Source of the DNA: CAZWVA01 sp964636885
GTDB lineage: Bacteria; Desulfobacterota_D; UBA1144; Nemesobacterales; CSP1-2
DNA: 64,000 bases
Assembly: GCA_964636885.1 (NCBI GenBank)
Contig: CAZWVA010000005.1
Span: forward strand, 9,057 to 73,056
Direction of reading: 5' to 3'
How positions within the stretch are numbered: the first letter of the stretch is position 1; the number at the start of each line of letters is the position of its first letter. The notes below the pieces were generated by a model, which was not told where the DNA came from, did not search any database, and saw only the letters and a program-made list of their open reading frames with translations. The position numbers and the translations under genes are program-made. Positions 43,097 to 51,370 of the stretch are shown piece by piece.

Positions 43097-43723
43097 CTAT
43101 CCTGGGTTCGATAGGGAGGAGGTCTTATCTGACCTCCTCGCTCTTTTGTACACGGTGAGCTGGAGCTGGTACCTGTTCTGGAGGCCGAGCTTCTTGAATA
43201 TACTGGTTAAGTGTGCTTTAACCGTCTTTTCGGATATGGAGAGTTTGTTTGCGATCTCTCTATTTTTATAACTGGAGGCGATTAGTTCTATAACCTTAAG
43301 CTCCATTCTTGTGAGCCTATGTTTTGCCCTGCCAGGGGCGGGTTTTTTTGTCTGGCTTTCTTTAATCTCACTCCTTATGGTTTCCACTAGCTCTAGGGAT
43401 CCTGTTTCCTTTGTTATATACGTAACGTTTGGGAGATTAAAACCGTTTTCTTCAATACGGTCTTCCAAGAGTATAATCCTTGTGGATGGGCTTCTTTCCG
43501 ATATGGAGTTTAGTAGCCTCTTTACATCAAGCCGGAGTATTCTATTATCGAGAAATAGAAAATCGGGCTTTATCTCGGTTAGGCGTTCTTCTATCTCCTC
43601 TGGATTGGAGACCTCGGCTGGTATTCTTATCCAATCCGCTTCTTCGAGGACCTTACGGACCCCTCCTAAGAAGAACCTTGAACCTGATACTAGCACTCCC
43701 CTCCTTACCCGATTCGACTTCAT
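43097..43723 (-). CDS. LuxR-family response regulator
   Basis: About 208 residues from ATG 43723, which has aaaggaggt eight bases before it; a longer frame starts at 43768. The N-terminal receiver-like domain keeps the phosphoacceptor Asp (FLFLDNRIL) but lacks the usual acidic pair (VLVSGSRFF) and may not be phosphorylated normally. The C-terminal LuxR helix-turn-helix is intact: RLTRMELKVIELIASSYKN, then KLSISEKTVKAHLTSIFKKL. It lies inside the envelope cluster; no dedicated kinase adjoins it. Confidence 0.85.
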   Translation of the reverse strand: MKSNRVRRGVLVSGSRFFLGGVRKVLEEADWIRIPAEVSNPEEIEERLTEIKPDFLFLDNRILRLDVKRLLNSISERSPSTRIILLEDRIEENGFNLPNVTYITKETGSLELVETIRSEIKESQTKKPAPGRAKHRLTRMELKVIELIASSYKNREIANKLSISEKTVKAHLTSIFKKLGLQNRYQLQLTVYKRARRSDKTSSLSNPG

Positions 43724-43832
43724 ACTATTACCTCCTTTACGGAACTGGAGTATCGGGATTTTGCCCACTTGGGTTGGAGTCCTTTTTCTCTAAACCCTCA
43801 CTGCTAGGGGATCGACTTCGAGAAACCGACTC

Positions 43833-44186
43833 TTACCTAGCAGGGGATCCCTCCTCCGGATACTTGATAACGGTCCATTTCTGAAAGGGTTGTGGCTCGG
43901 CTTTCATGGGCATACCAAGTATGGTAAGCGACGAGACTTTTCCGTCTGTGGTTTTGACCTCGGCTCTATACCCGGAGACCACCTCTTTTAGCTTGCCTGG
44001 GGGTGCCTTAAGCTCGTATTCTATCTGCGTTCCGTCTTCCCTTATCTTAAGGACATCGGAACCAACCAGTGTAACCTCGCCTATAATCGTTCTTGAATAC
44101 CCTTGGGCTTTCGCATTAAGGTCTATGGTGAAAAGGAAAAGCGAGGTGAGAAAAAGCGAGGATAAAAGAAGCTCATGTTTTCTCAT
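43833..44186 (-). CDS. small exported protein with beta-strand domain
   Basis: 117 residues. Signal peptide at about 1-28 (cut near LNAKAQG), followed by an OB- or SH3-like set of strands (IIGEVTLVGSDVLKIREDG, then VSGYRAEVKTTDGKVSSLTIL) and a Lys/Pro tail. Ribosome site gaaggagga. Likely periplasmic; no family recognised. The strand pattern resembles small proteins that modulate divalent-ion or signalling partners, but this is speculation. Confidence 0.7.
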   Translation of the reverse strand: MRKHELLLSSLFLTSLFLFTIDLNAKAQGYSRTIIGEVTLVGSDVLKIREDGTQIEYELKAPPGKLKEVVSGYRAEVKTTDGKVSSLTILGMPMKAEPQPFQKWTVIKYPEEGSPAR

Positions 44187-44310
44187 TTTTATTCTCCTCC
44201 TTCTTCTTGTATTTATGGAGTGTTAGCAGAAGCTATACCAAACATAATCAAACATCCCCGAATATGGTATTTGACCGAGATTACAAAATCAATTCCCATG
44301 CCAAATACCA

Positions 44311-44736
44311 TCATCCCCTTGGCAGTGAGATCACCTCGACCTTTACCCTCGCCAGGCCGTTTTCTATCATTCCAATGGATCTTGCGGCTGCGTAGGATAG
44401 ATCTATCGTGCGTCCTTTTACATATGGACCACGGTCGCTTATGTTTACTATAACGTCTTTTCCGTTTTTTAGGTTGGTAACCCTAACCCTTGTTCCTAGG
44501 GGCAGGCTTTTATGAGCTGCCGTGTACTCGTGCATGTTAAAGTGCCTACCGCTTGCCGTTTTCCTGCCGTGAAAGCCCCTTCCATACCATGAAGCGACCC
44601 CTATATTGGGATGATTTCTGAGTGCCCCATCCCTTTTTGTGAAAGCGCTTTTTCCGTAGGCGGAGACGCAGGGGATAGCAAGTGTAAGGACGAGTAGGGC
44701 TACGTAAGGTAAAATCGCCTTTGCCAGTTTCTTCAT
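44311..44736 (-). CDS. rlpA: RlpA-like septal lytic transglycosylase
   Basis: 141 residues. Signal peptide at 1-28. Double-psi beta-barrel with GVASWYGRGFHGRKTASGRHFNM, AAHKSLPLGTRVRVTNL, and VNISDRGPYVKGRTIDLSYAAA with the conserved Asp. RlpA cleaves stem-peptide-free glycan strands at the septum. No lipobox and no SPOR domain, so it is a short exported form. Ribosome site aaaggagg. A perfect 13-base hairpin lies between it and the LysM gene. Confidence 0.92.
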   Translation of the reverse strand: MKKLAKAILPYVALLVLTLAIPCVSAYGKSAFTKRDGALRNHPNIGVASWYGRGFHGRKTASGRHFNMHEYTAAHKSLPLGTRVRVTNLKNGKDVIVNISDRGPYVKGRTIDLSYAAARSIGMIENGLARVKVEVISLPRG

Positions 44737-44785
44737 GACCCCTCCTTTCCTGTTCTGTGTGTGCTTTCTCGTTCTACTTACGGTT

Positions 44786-44817
44786 AACCGTTGTGGCCGT
44801 AAGAGGCCACAACGGTT
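44786..44817. repeat. perfect 13-base hairpin between rlpA and the LysM gene
   Basis: AACCGTTGTGGCC (44786-44798), loop GTAAGA, then GGCCACAACGGTT (44805-44817). All 13 pairs match. There is no T-run on either side, so it is not a classical terminator; it may limit read-through or stabilise the LysM transcript end. Confidence 0.75.
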
Positions 44818-44886
44818 TCTGCTGAGGAAGGACGGTGAAAATATAAGGGAAGGCGTTTAAAAGATGCTTTCCCCCTTTATTGGCCT

Positions 44887-45354
44887 TTATCGGCTGTTTT
44901 CGGGTGTGCTTTCCACACCACCCATATCAGGGGCCTTTTCCTCTTTAGGCTCGTTGGACTTGTCTCCCTCTTCGGAGGGGATCTCTAGGTGTTGTCCAAC
45001 GTAGATTCTATCCGGATTCTCTATATTATTCGCCTCGGCTATTATGGTCCATTTCTCCTGAGAACCGAGGAACTCCTCTGCGATCTTGGCCAGTGTATCT
45101 CCTTCTTTAACTACGTATTCTTCCTTTCCGGTGATCTCGGCTCCACTTTCCTCTTCCCTCCCCTTGGTAGGGATCTCGCTTTCGTTCTCTTGGATGCCTT
45201 GTGGGTGTTTTTCTACGCTTCTAACCTCTGTATCCTGTTTCGTATTCTGTTCCATCTTTTCATCTGTTTGGGTATCCTGGGATAAAGCAAAGGAACCCAC
45301 TCCGATAAAGGTAAACCCTGATGCTATCAGTATGGATAAAACCAGTCTTTTCAT
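44887..45354 (-). CDS. LysM-domain exported protein under sigma-54 control
   Basis: 155 residues. Signal peptide at about 1-25. A charged Glu/Lys-rich linker (about 26-78) is followed by a single LysM domain at about 79-128 (YVVKEGDTLAKIAEEFLGS, then IEPNPDRIYVGQHLEIP-like strand), and an acidic tail. LysM binds peptidoglycan N-acetylglucosamine, so the protein is a wall-associated factor without a visible enzyme domain. Ribosome site aaggaggt. It has a sigma-54 promoter at 45398-45413, 43 bases upstream, and an enhancer pair at 45500-45539. Confidence 0.88.
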   Translation of the reverse strand: MKRLVLSILIASGFTFIGVGSFALSQDTQTDEKMEQNTKQDTEVRSVEKHPQGIQENESEIPTKGREEESGAEITGKEEYVVKEGDTLAKIAEEFLGSQEKWTIIAEANNIENPDRIYVGQHLEIPSEEGDKSNEPKEEKAPDMGGVESTPENSR

Positions 45355-45397
45355 TGTGTCTTACCTCCTTGCCGAGGGGTTTTGCTTCGGTATTATT

Positions 45398-45413
45398 CGC
45401 AATATCCGTGCCA
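45398..45413 (-). promoter_or_regulatory. sigma-54 promoter of the LysM gene
   Basis: On the minus strand TTTGGCACGGATATTGCG, that is TGGCAC-GGATA-TTGCG with GG and GC at exact spacing and the consensus G after CAC. Predicted start about 45387, leaving a 33-base leader. Confidence 0.88.
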
Positions 45414-45499
45414 AAGGCGTTTTAATCCCAAGTATCAAGCGTTTATAGGTGGTTATGATGGAGAAAGGCGCATTCAGGAGGGATGAAAGCGCCTTTAAC

Positions 45500-45539
45500 T
45501 GTGAGATAATACACAATGGACACTGTGGAAATCCGCACA
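45500..45539. promoter_or_regulatory. enhancer pair for a sigma-54 activator (LysM gene)
   Basis: TGTGAGATAATACACA (45500-45515) and TGTGGAAATCCGCACA (45524-45539), two TGTG-N8-CACA palindromes with centres 24 bases apart. They lie 86 bases upstream of the promoter and repeat the arrangement found before the kinase gene. Confidence 0.75.
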
Positions 45540-45548
45540 AGGAGATCG

Positions 45549-45788
45549 TTAAAGCCCCTGTTTGGGATCTTTGTGTATGTCGTTATCTATTTTCCTTATG
45601 GACCCTATACGCCAGCCCTTTACCTCGACCTCCAATACGTCACCTTCCCTAATATCTGTGAGCAGTTTTATATTGTCGTTAGTCTCCACTATGATCTCCG
45701 ATCTCTCCCCGTTTTTATCTTTCACCCGGATTAATCCCGCTAATCGGTCTACCTGAATGACCTCGTATATGACTCTTGAGAAAACCAT
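45549..45788 (-). CDS. small all-beta protein, function unknown
   Basis: 79 residues, no signal peptide. The strand-rich pattern (MVFSRVIYEVIQVDRLAGLI, then GDVLEVEVKGWRIGSIRKID) suggests a small barrel. A clear ribosome site (ggaggaaggg) precedes the ATG, supporting expression. It lies between the enhancer of the LysM gene and that of the kinase. No family recognised. Confidence 0.6.
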   Translation of the reverse strand: MVFSRVIYEVIQVDRLAGLIRVKDKNGERSEIIVETNDNIKLLTDIREGDVLEVEVKGWRIGSIRKIDNDIHKDPKQGL

Positions 45789-46038
45789 TTTAACCCTTCC
45801 TCCAGATTTATAAGAATAGAAGCCGCCTAAATGCGCTTCTCTACTTAGACTTAAATAGGTCTCTATCTGGTCTTAAAAGAGGCCTGGGTAGATGTTTAGA
45901 AGTCTAGAGATCTATTTGCTAATCCCCGTGCTTAGAATTGCAATATATATACCAGCGGATTCCTGTCTACCGATCTTCAATGTTTGTAAGAGATTGTATG
46001 TATGGTTTTCCTGGAAAGGAGAGAGGAATGGGCGTTTC

Positions 46039-46078
46039 TGTGTAATAGTACACTGTAGGGACTGTGTAAATTTGCACA
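46039..46078. promoter_or_regulatory. enhancer pair for a sigma-54 activator (kinase gene)
   Basis: TGTGTAATAGTACACT (46039-46054) and TGTGTAAATTTGCACA (46063-46078), centres 24 bases apart, 95 bases upstream of the sigma-54 promoter. The second site is a palindrome apart from one base pair. Confidence 0.75.
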
Positions 46079-46173
46079 CCTTTAGCTGAGGGCTTAAGCT
46101 CGTTTCTCCATATCTAACCTCTATTATAGAAAAAAGAGCCCGTATTCTCAGGTTTTTATCGTCTTTCCACTTG

Positions 46174-46189
46174 GCACAGGATTTGCAAA
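46174..46189 (+). promoter_or_regulatory. sigma-54 promoter of the sensor kinase operon
   Basis: TTGGCACAGGATTTGCA: TGGCAC-AGGAT-TTGCA with GG and GC in place and exact spacing. Predicted start about 46201. Implies that the kinase-regulator pair is itself sigma-54 dependent. Confidence 0.88.
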
Positions 46190-46302
46190 GGTCGGATTGA
46201 AAGACCCATTAGGGCTCCGGTATGCTTTGTATGGAAAAAACGGGTACAATTTTTAACGGGTTTAGTAGGATTCCTTATAGTTTTAAGGAGGGGTTTTTTC
46301 CA

Positions 46303-47580
46303 TTGAAGCTCACGAAGCAGATCACACTGGGATATGCGTTAATGCTATTTCTCATGATACTGATAAGCGGGTTTTCCGTATACAGCATATATAGACTCGA
46401 TAGGGACGCATCGAATATAAAAGGGAGGTATGAGACACTATCTAGCCTCATATCACACCGTCAGTCCCAGTCAGGGTCTCGGGAATATTTCAGCGACGAT
46501 ATGCTGGCCGAGGCCATAAGGATAGCGGGTGAGCAGGTGAAATACACATATATAACCATCTCCACTGTGGTGGGGATAGTTCTTCTCTTTGGGGGAATCC
46601 TGACATTTATAGTTCCAAAGGTGATTACAAGGCCTATACTCCGTCTGGTTGATGCCACAAAAAAGGTCGCATCTGGAAACTTCTCATACAGGGTAGAGGA
46701 CCTAAACGGCAGTAGCGAGATCTCCATGCTTACACAGGCCTTCAACAATATGCTTGAGAGCATCGAGTACCACGAAAGGGAGCTTGAGAAGAAAAACGCC
46801 GAGAATTTAAAGCTCCTTGAAAAGATGAAGAGGTTTAACGAGGTGCTCGAAACCAGGATAGAAGAGGCGACAAGGGAGATAAGAGAGAAACAGGAGGAAC
46901 TGATTAAAGCCGAGAGACTCGCCACTATAGGGGAACTCGCAACGGGTATCGCCCATGAGATAAGGAATCCACTATCGGGAATGGCAATAGCCCTTGAGCT
47001 CATGAAGGACGAGACCACTAACCCGGAGCATAAGCAGACGATCTCGGACATCCTAAAGGAGTTGGCCCGACTGGAGCGCATCATAGGGGAGCTTCTTCAA
47101 CTCGGCCATCCGAAGAGCCTGAATCTGATCGAGTGCGATCCAAATGAGATCGTGGAAACCGCCCTTAATCTCATAAGCCTAAAGGCCAAGGAAAAGGGGA
47201 TCTCCATTGAAAAGAGACTCGAATGCAAGGAGCGCTTTCAGGTGGATCCTGAACAGATAGAACAGGTGCTTTTAAACCTTCTAATCAATGGAATCGAAGC
47301 GATCGACGGATCCTCTCCCGGAAGGATAACCATCGAGACCGGAAGTTCAGATGGCGAGGTGCAGATAAGGATTTCGGATACGGGGTGCGGTTTCTCCCAA
47401 GAAAACAAGGAAAGGATCTTTCAGCCGTTTTTTTCAACAAAAGAACACGGAACCGGTCTTGGTCTTGCCATCTCCAGGAGGATCGTTGAAACGCATAAGG
47501 GTAGGATCCTTATCTCAAGTGAAGAGGGAAAGGGGGCCACTTTTACAGTTGTGATCCCCACCAACTTAACGGGTGAATAG
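46303..47580 (+). CDS. NtrB-like sensor histidine kinase
   Basis: About 425 residues from TTG 46303 (aaggaggg ten bases before). A longer frame starts at ATG 46222, adding 27 residues without hydrophobic or other features. Two membrane segments (about 7-30 and 87-110) flank a short periplasmic loop, followed by HAMP, a coiled coil (about 170-210), HisKA with the His in GIAHEIRNPLSGMA, and HATPase with the N box LLNLLINGIEAI, DTGCGF and GTGLGLAI. It phosphorylates the adjacent NtrC-type regulator, 67 bases downstream. Its promoter is sigma-54 type, so it is probably autoregulated. Confidence 0.92.
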   Translation: MKLTKQITLGYALMLFLMILISGFSVYSIYRLDRDASNIKGRYETLSSLISHRQSQSGSREYFSDDMLAEAIRIAGEQVKYTYITISTVVGIVLLFGGILTFIVPKVITRPILRLVDATKKVASGNFSYRVEDLNGSSEISMLTQAFNNMLESIEYHERELEKKNAENLKLLEKMKRFNEVLETRIEEATREIREKQEELIKAERLATIGELATGIAHEIRNPLSGMAIALELMKDETTNPEHKQTISDILKELARLERIIGELLQLGHPKSLNLIECDPNEIVETALNLISLKAKEKGISIEKRLECKERFQVDPEQIEQVLLNLLINGIEAIDGSSPGRITIETGSSDGEVQIRISDTGCGFSQENKERIFQPFFSTKEHGTGLGLAISRRIVETHKGRILISSEEGKGATFTVVIPTNLTGE

Positions 47581-47647
47581 GGGCTTAAATCCGCTTTTGA
47601 GAGCGGGCTATTTTAATCGGGCAATCATAAGAGAGGTTATGTGAGAG

Positions 47648-49030
47648 ATGAGTCCACTTATCCTTATCATAGACGATGAAAGACTCCTTGCCAAACAGTT
47701 GGAGAAGGCGCTTTCCCAAGAGGGGTATAGCGTGATCTCCGCCTTTACTGGAAAGGACGGGATTGAAATCGCTACCAGGGAAAACCCGGATGTGATTCTC
47801 CTCGACCTGAGGCTCCCGGACGTGGGAGGTCTCGAGGTCCTTAAAAGCATAAGCAACCTGGAGCCTATGCCTACCACTATAATGATGACGGCTCATGGGA
47901 GCGTTGAAGTAGCCGTGTCTGCGATAAAGTCGGGTGCTTATGACTTTATAGAGAAACCCTTTCCCCTTGACAAGTTGAAAATCAGGGTACGAAATGCCCT
48001 TAGCACCGTTGAGCTTAAAAGCAGCCTGAGTGCGGCAACGATGGCGGAGCAGGGAAAATACGGGTTTAATTCCCTTATAGGGGTGAGTGAGCCCATTAGA
48101 GAGATCATACAACTATTCCAGAAGCTGGCCGATGCCGATCCCAAAACCATTTTTATAACCGGAGAGAGCGGAACGGGAAAGGGGCTTGCCGCAAAGATCC
48201 TCCACTTTAATGGGGTGAGGGCGGAAAAGCCATTTATAGAGCTAAACTGTGCCGCCATACCAGAAACCCTTCTAGAAAGCGAGCTTTTCGGATACGAGGC
48301 TGGAGCCTTTACAGACGCAAAGAAGATGAAGAAGGGGATTTTTGAGATTGCGGACAAGGGAACCATATTTCTCGATGAGATCGGGGATATGAGCCTTTCC
48401 CTTCAGGCAAAGCTTGTAAAGGTGATAGAGGAGAGGACGTTTAGAAGAATAGGGGGAACCAGGGATATAAGCGTCGATGTAAGGGTGATTGCCGCAACAA
48501 ACCAGGATATCAAGGAGCGCATAGGTAAGAAGCTCTTCCGGGAGGATCTCTACCATCGCCTGAACGTTATAAGCTTTAAGATGCCACCACTAAGGGAGAG
48601 GAAGGAAGACGTTCCTGTTCTTACCGATTACTTTGTTGATTATTTTAATAACGAGCTTCATAAAAAGATAACCGTTATTCCAGAGGAGGTAAGAGAGGCC
48701 TTCCTCAACTACAACTGGCCGGGAAACGTCAGGGAACTGAGGAGTACAATAGAGAGGGCGGTGCTTCTAAGCGATGGTGAGAGACTAAATCCGAGGTATA
48801 TCAGGCTTGAAGACGTGGGCGGAAACGGCTCCATAAAGATCGAGAGATCCGATAACAAGATGGTTCTTGAAATCCCACTCGAAGAGCTATCCCTGACCAG
48901 GGTTGAAGAGGAGGTTATAAAAGAGGCCTTGGACCTCAACGAATGGAATCAAACGAGAACCGCCGAGATGCTCGGAATCACGAGGGAGGTTCTGAGATAC
49001 AGGATGAAAAAGATGGGGTTACTGGATTAA
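47648..49030 (+). CDS. NtrC-family sigma-54-dependent response regulator
   Basis: 460 residues. The receiver domain (1-120) has the acidic pair IIDDE and the phosphoacceptor in ILLDLRLPDVGG. An AAA+ domain follows at about 145-380 with Walker A GESGTGKG, the sigma-54 contact loop as GAFTDA (variant of GAFTGA), Walker B GTIFLDEIGDM and the R-finger region RLNVISFKMPPLRERKEDV. The C-terminal Fis-type helix-turn-helix contains NEWNQTRTAEMLGITREVL. It should bind the TGTG-N8-CACA sites and open the three sigma-54 promoters nearby. Preceded by a weak ribosome site. Confidence 0.94.
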   Translation: MSPLILIIDDERLLAKQLEKALSQEGYSVISAFTGKDGIEIATRENPDVILLDLRLPDVGGLEVLKSISNLEPMPTTIMMTAHGSVEVAVSAIKSGAYDFIEKPFPLDKLKIRVRNALSTVELKSSLSAATMAEQGKYGFNSLIGVSEPIREIIQLFQKLADADPKTIFITGESGTGKGLAAKILHFNGVRAEKPFIELNCAAIPETLLESELFGYEAGAFTDAKKMKKGIFEIADKGTIFLDEIGDMSLSLQAKLVKVIEERTFRRIGGTRDISVDVRVIAATNQDIKERIGKKLFREDLYHRLNVISFKMPPLRERKEDVPVLTDYFVDYFNNELHKKITVIPEEVREAFLNYNWPGNVRELRSTIERAVLLSDGERLNPRYIRLEDVGGNGSIKIERSDNKMVLEIPLEELSLTRVEEEVIKEALDLNEWNQTRTAEMLGITREVLRYRMKKMGLLD

Positions 49031-49054
49031 AGCAACCCATTAGTTCTCGGGCCG

Positions 49055-51370
49055 TTATCTGGGCCTTACAGAAAGGAGAACGGCGCAGATAGCCGCGATT
49101 AGATACGACGCACCGCCCGCCAGGGTTGCGAACGTAAAGCCGAGTCCGACCCCTATTATGACCGCCGAGATGGAACCGAAAACCGAAGTGATCCCATTTA
49201 ATCCCCAGTAAAAGGGAACCCCCGTTCTTAGCAGATTCCCCACGATCCTTATGCCGAGAGGGAAGGGGATTCCCATTAGGACCCCAAGTGGGAGGAGCAG
49301 GACGAATGTGATGGCGATCCTCGTTTCAACCGAAAAGGGGAGTAGAACCGGGATCAGATGGGGTAAGACCGCCGCATAGGTTATTGAGATAAGGGATATG
49401 AGTAGACACACCACAAGGATACGGATTGGTATTGCCTCTTCTTTGAATCCGCCGCTTAGTAGGCTCCCTATCCCGCCCGACAGGAGAAAGGAAAATAGTA
49501 TTACGGACAGGGTAAAGATGGGATGCCCCAAAAGCAGGATGAACTTCTGGAGCACGGATATCTCTACAAACATAAACCCGAGCCCAAGGGCTATAAAGTA
49601 GATTAATAGAACCGCATCCCTCCTCTTTTCTATCTCACCGCTATGAGAGGTAGAGAGAGCTATGAATAGAAGTGTGGCAACGGCGGGTATAATGAGGAGC
49701 CTCACTAGGTACCCCGGGACCCCGTAGGGCTTTTCGTTTGCGAAATAAAATGGGCTATCGTCACTAACGGGGTCTACCTTCTGGTCAAAATGGGAATAGA
49801 ACCCGGCTGGAGAGATCTTACCGCTAAATAGCTCCCTATAGGGGGATAAGGACGTAACGTAGGGGATGTGAATCGGGGTGTATCCTTTAGAGAGGTTTCT
49901 TATCTTAAGCCCTTCCTCTTCTGTAAAGGGCGTCCTTTTCAGCATGAAGATCATCTGACTCGGATCGCCCTTTATCGGATTATTCCCAAGAAGGATCGCC
50001 ATGTGGTCTCCGACCTCTTCTACAGGGATTCCGTATCCCTTCATCATGGAGACAGAATTCGAGACCAATCTCGGGACATCAACAGGCCACCTTATAAAGA
50101 CGAGAAGTCCGCTGTCCTTTAGGTGTTCAAAGTACTCGTGAAAAGCCTCTACCGTGTATAGGTAGTTTTCCGAAAGGGCGAGCCCACCGGATGAGACGGA
50201 TGCCCATGAGTCGACAAAGCTAAGGGATATGAGGTCGTATTTCTCCTTAGACCTGCTTATGAAATTACGCCCCTCGTCCAATACGAGGTTTACGTTGTGG
50301 TTATTGTAGATGTTTCCCGCCTTCTCCCTGTAGTGTCTTACGAAATCTACTATTATGGGGTTAAGCTCTACGGCGGTTACCCGTTGACTCCCAGAAACCA
50401 GCGCAAGGAGAACGTCCACCCCTCCTCCGGGACCTATTATGAGGGCATTTGGCCCTCTTACAAGTTGAAACGGGAGATACCTGAACCAACCTTTCGCCTC
50501 TTCCCTTATACTTTCCACCCTCCCGTCCCAGCTGACAATGTTTGTCCACGCATCCGAGTCTATGTAGATTCTAGCTATATGGGGCGGTTCCACCCCCTCT
50601 ATGCCGTCTATCCTCGAATAGGAGTTCCACCTTGTAAAGACTATATGGAGCCTGGGGTCGGATTCCATGTGTTTGTAGAGCCCCTTCTCCGGTGCGTTTC
50701 TAATCGTGAGTATCCCGAATTTGCCGTTAAGGATTATAAGGAGAGAAATGGCGAGTATGGAAGAGATCCCCAAGAGGAAGGTCTTTCTCCTCCAGAAATC
50801 CATCCTGTGTGTGGAAAATGCGAGTGAGGCCATCCCAGCAAGGGCCCCTATGAAGAGGGCGGTTGATTCCCCTCCCAGTAGTCCAAGGATGAGTGTTATC
50901 CCAAGTGCCCCTGTAGAGGCTCCGATTAGATCTGCAAAGTATAGTTTTCCCGTAATCTCCCTAAAGGTATCAAACGCCTGGGCAAGCGTGATGCCTGCGA
51001 AGAAAAAGGGGATAAGGGATGTAATGAAATAGAGGTAGAGATATCTCGGTGTGGCGGGAAGTATGGTGGTTATCCAAAGGAATACGGGAATAGAGAATGA
51101 AAATAGAAGAGATGCCGCAGCGAGTGGGTCATGGATCGGTTTGAGAATTCCCTTCTCCTTAAGGATGTGAAGGAAGAATCCTCCGAGTCCCCACCCAAAG
51201 AGGGCAACGGAGATCGCGATAAAGGCGTAGTGATACCATATCGTTGCCGAAAATATGCGGGTGAGTGTGACCTCTAGCATGAGTCCCGATGAGGAGGTTA
51301 AAAAGACTCCGAGAAGCAACAAGGGTTGGGAGATTCCCACACCGTTCTTTGATGCGCTTTCATCCAGCAT
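49055..51370 (-). CDS. membrane-bound spermidine-synthase-like protein
   Basis: 771 residues. The N-terminal ~230 residues form seven hydrophobic segments starting with SSGLMLEVTLTRIFSATIWY. A soluble spermidine-synthase-type methyltransferase fold at about 290-460 has ALIIGPGGGVDVLLAL, VTAVELNPIIVDF and LVLDEGRNFI. A second membrane part of about eight segments ends the protein. Such fusions are common in deltaproteobacterial and actinobacterial genomes and their substrate is unknown. Convergent with the two-component operon, 24 bases from its stop. Confidence 0.85.
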   Translation of the reverse strand: MLDESASKNGVGISQPLLLLGVFLTSSSGLMLEVTLTRIFSATIWYHYAFIAISVALFGWGLGGFFLHILKEKGILKPIHDPLAAASLLFSFSIPVFLWITTILPATPRYLYLYFITSLIPFFFAGITLAQAFDTFREITGKLYFADLIGASTGALGITLILGLLGGESTALFIGALAGMASLAFSTHRMDFWRRKTFLLGISSILAISLLIILNGKFGILTIRNAPEKGLYKHMESDPRLHIVFTRWNSYSRIDGIEGVEPPHIARIYIDSDAWTNIVSWDGRVESIREEAKGWFRYLPFQLVRGPNALIIGPGGGVDVLLALVSGSQRVTAVELNPIIVDFVRHYREKAGNIYNNHNVNLVLDEGRNFISRSKEKYDLISLSFVDSWASVSSGGLALSENYLYTVEAFHEYFEHLKDSGLLVFIRWPVDVPRLVSNSVSMMKGYGIPVEEVGDHMAILLGNNPIKGDPSQMIFMLKRTPFTEEEGLKIRNLSKGYTPIHIPYVTSLSPYRELFSGKISPAGFYSHFDQKVDPVSDDSPFYFANEKPYGVPGYLVRLLIIPAVATLLFIALSTSHSGEIEKRRDAVLLIYFIALGLGFMFVEISVLQKFILLLGHPIFTLSVILFSFLLSGGIGSLLSGGFKEEAIPIRILVVCLLISLISITYAAVLPHLIPVLLPFSVETRIAITFVLLLPLGVLMGIPFPLGIRIVGNLLRTGVPFYWGLNGITSVFGSISAVIIGVGLGFTFATLAGGASYLIAAICAVLLSVRPR

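Larger units (their letters stand above)
45789..46302. other. 514-base region upstream of the kinase gene
   Basis: No convincing gene. It contains the second enhancer pair (46039-46078), the kinase's sigma-54 promoter (46174-46189) and a 100-base leader. The left 240 bases show nothing I can assign. Confidence 0.65.

Noticed and set aside
44288..44303. Minus-strand TGGCAT-GGGAA-TTGAT, a possible fourth sigma-54 promoter upstream of the small exported protein at 43833
   Set aside because: The -12 GC is GA, the -24 box is TGGCAT, and no enhancer pair lies upstream. Too weak beside the three good matches.
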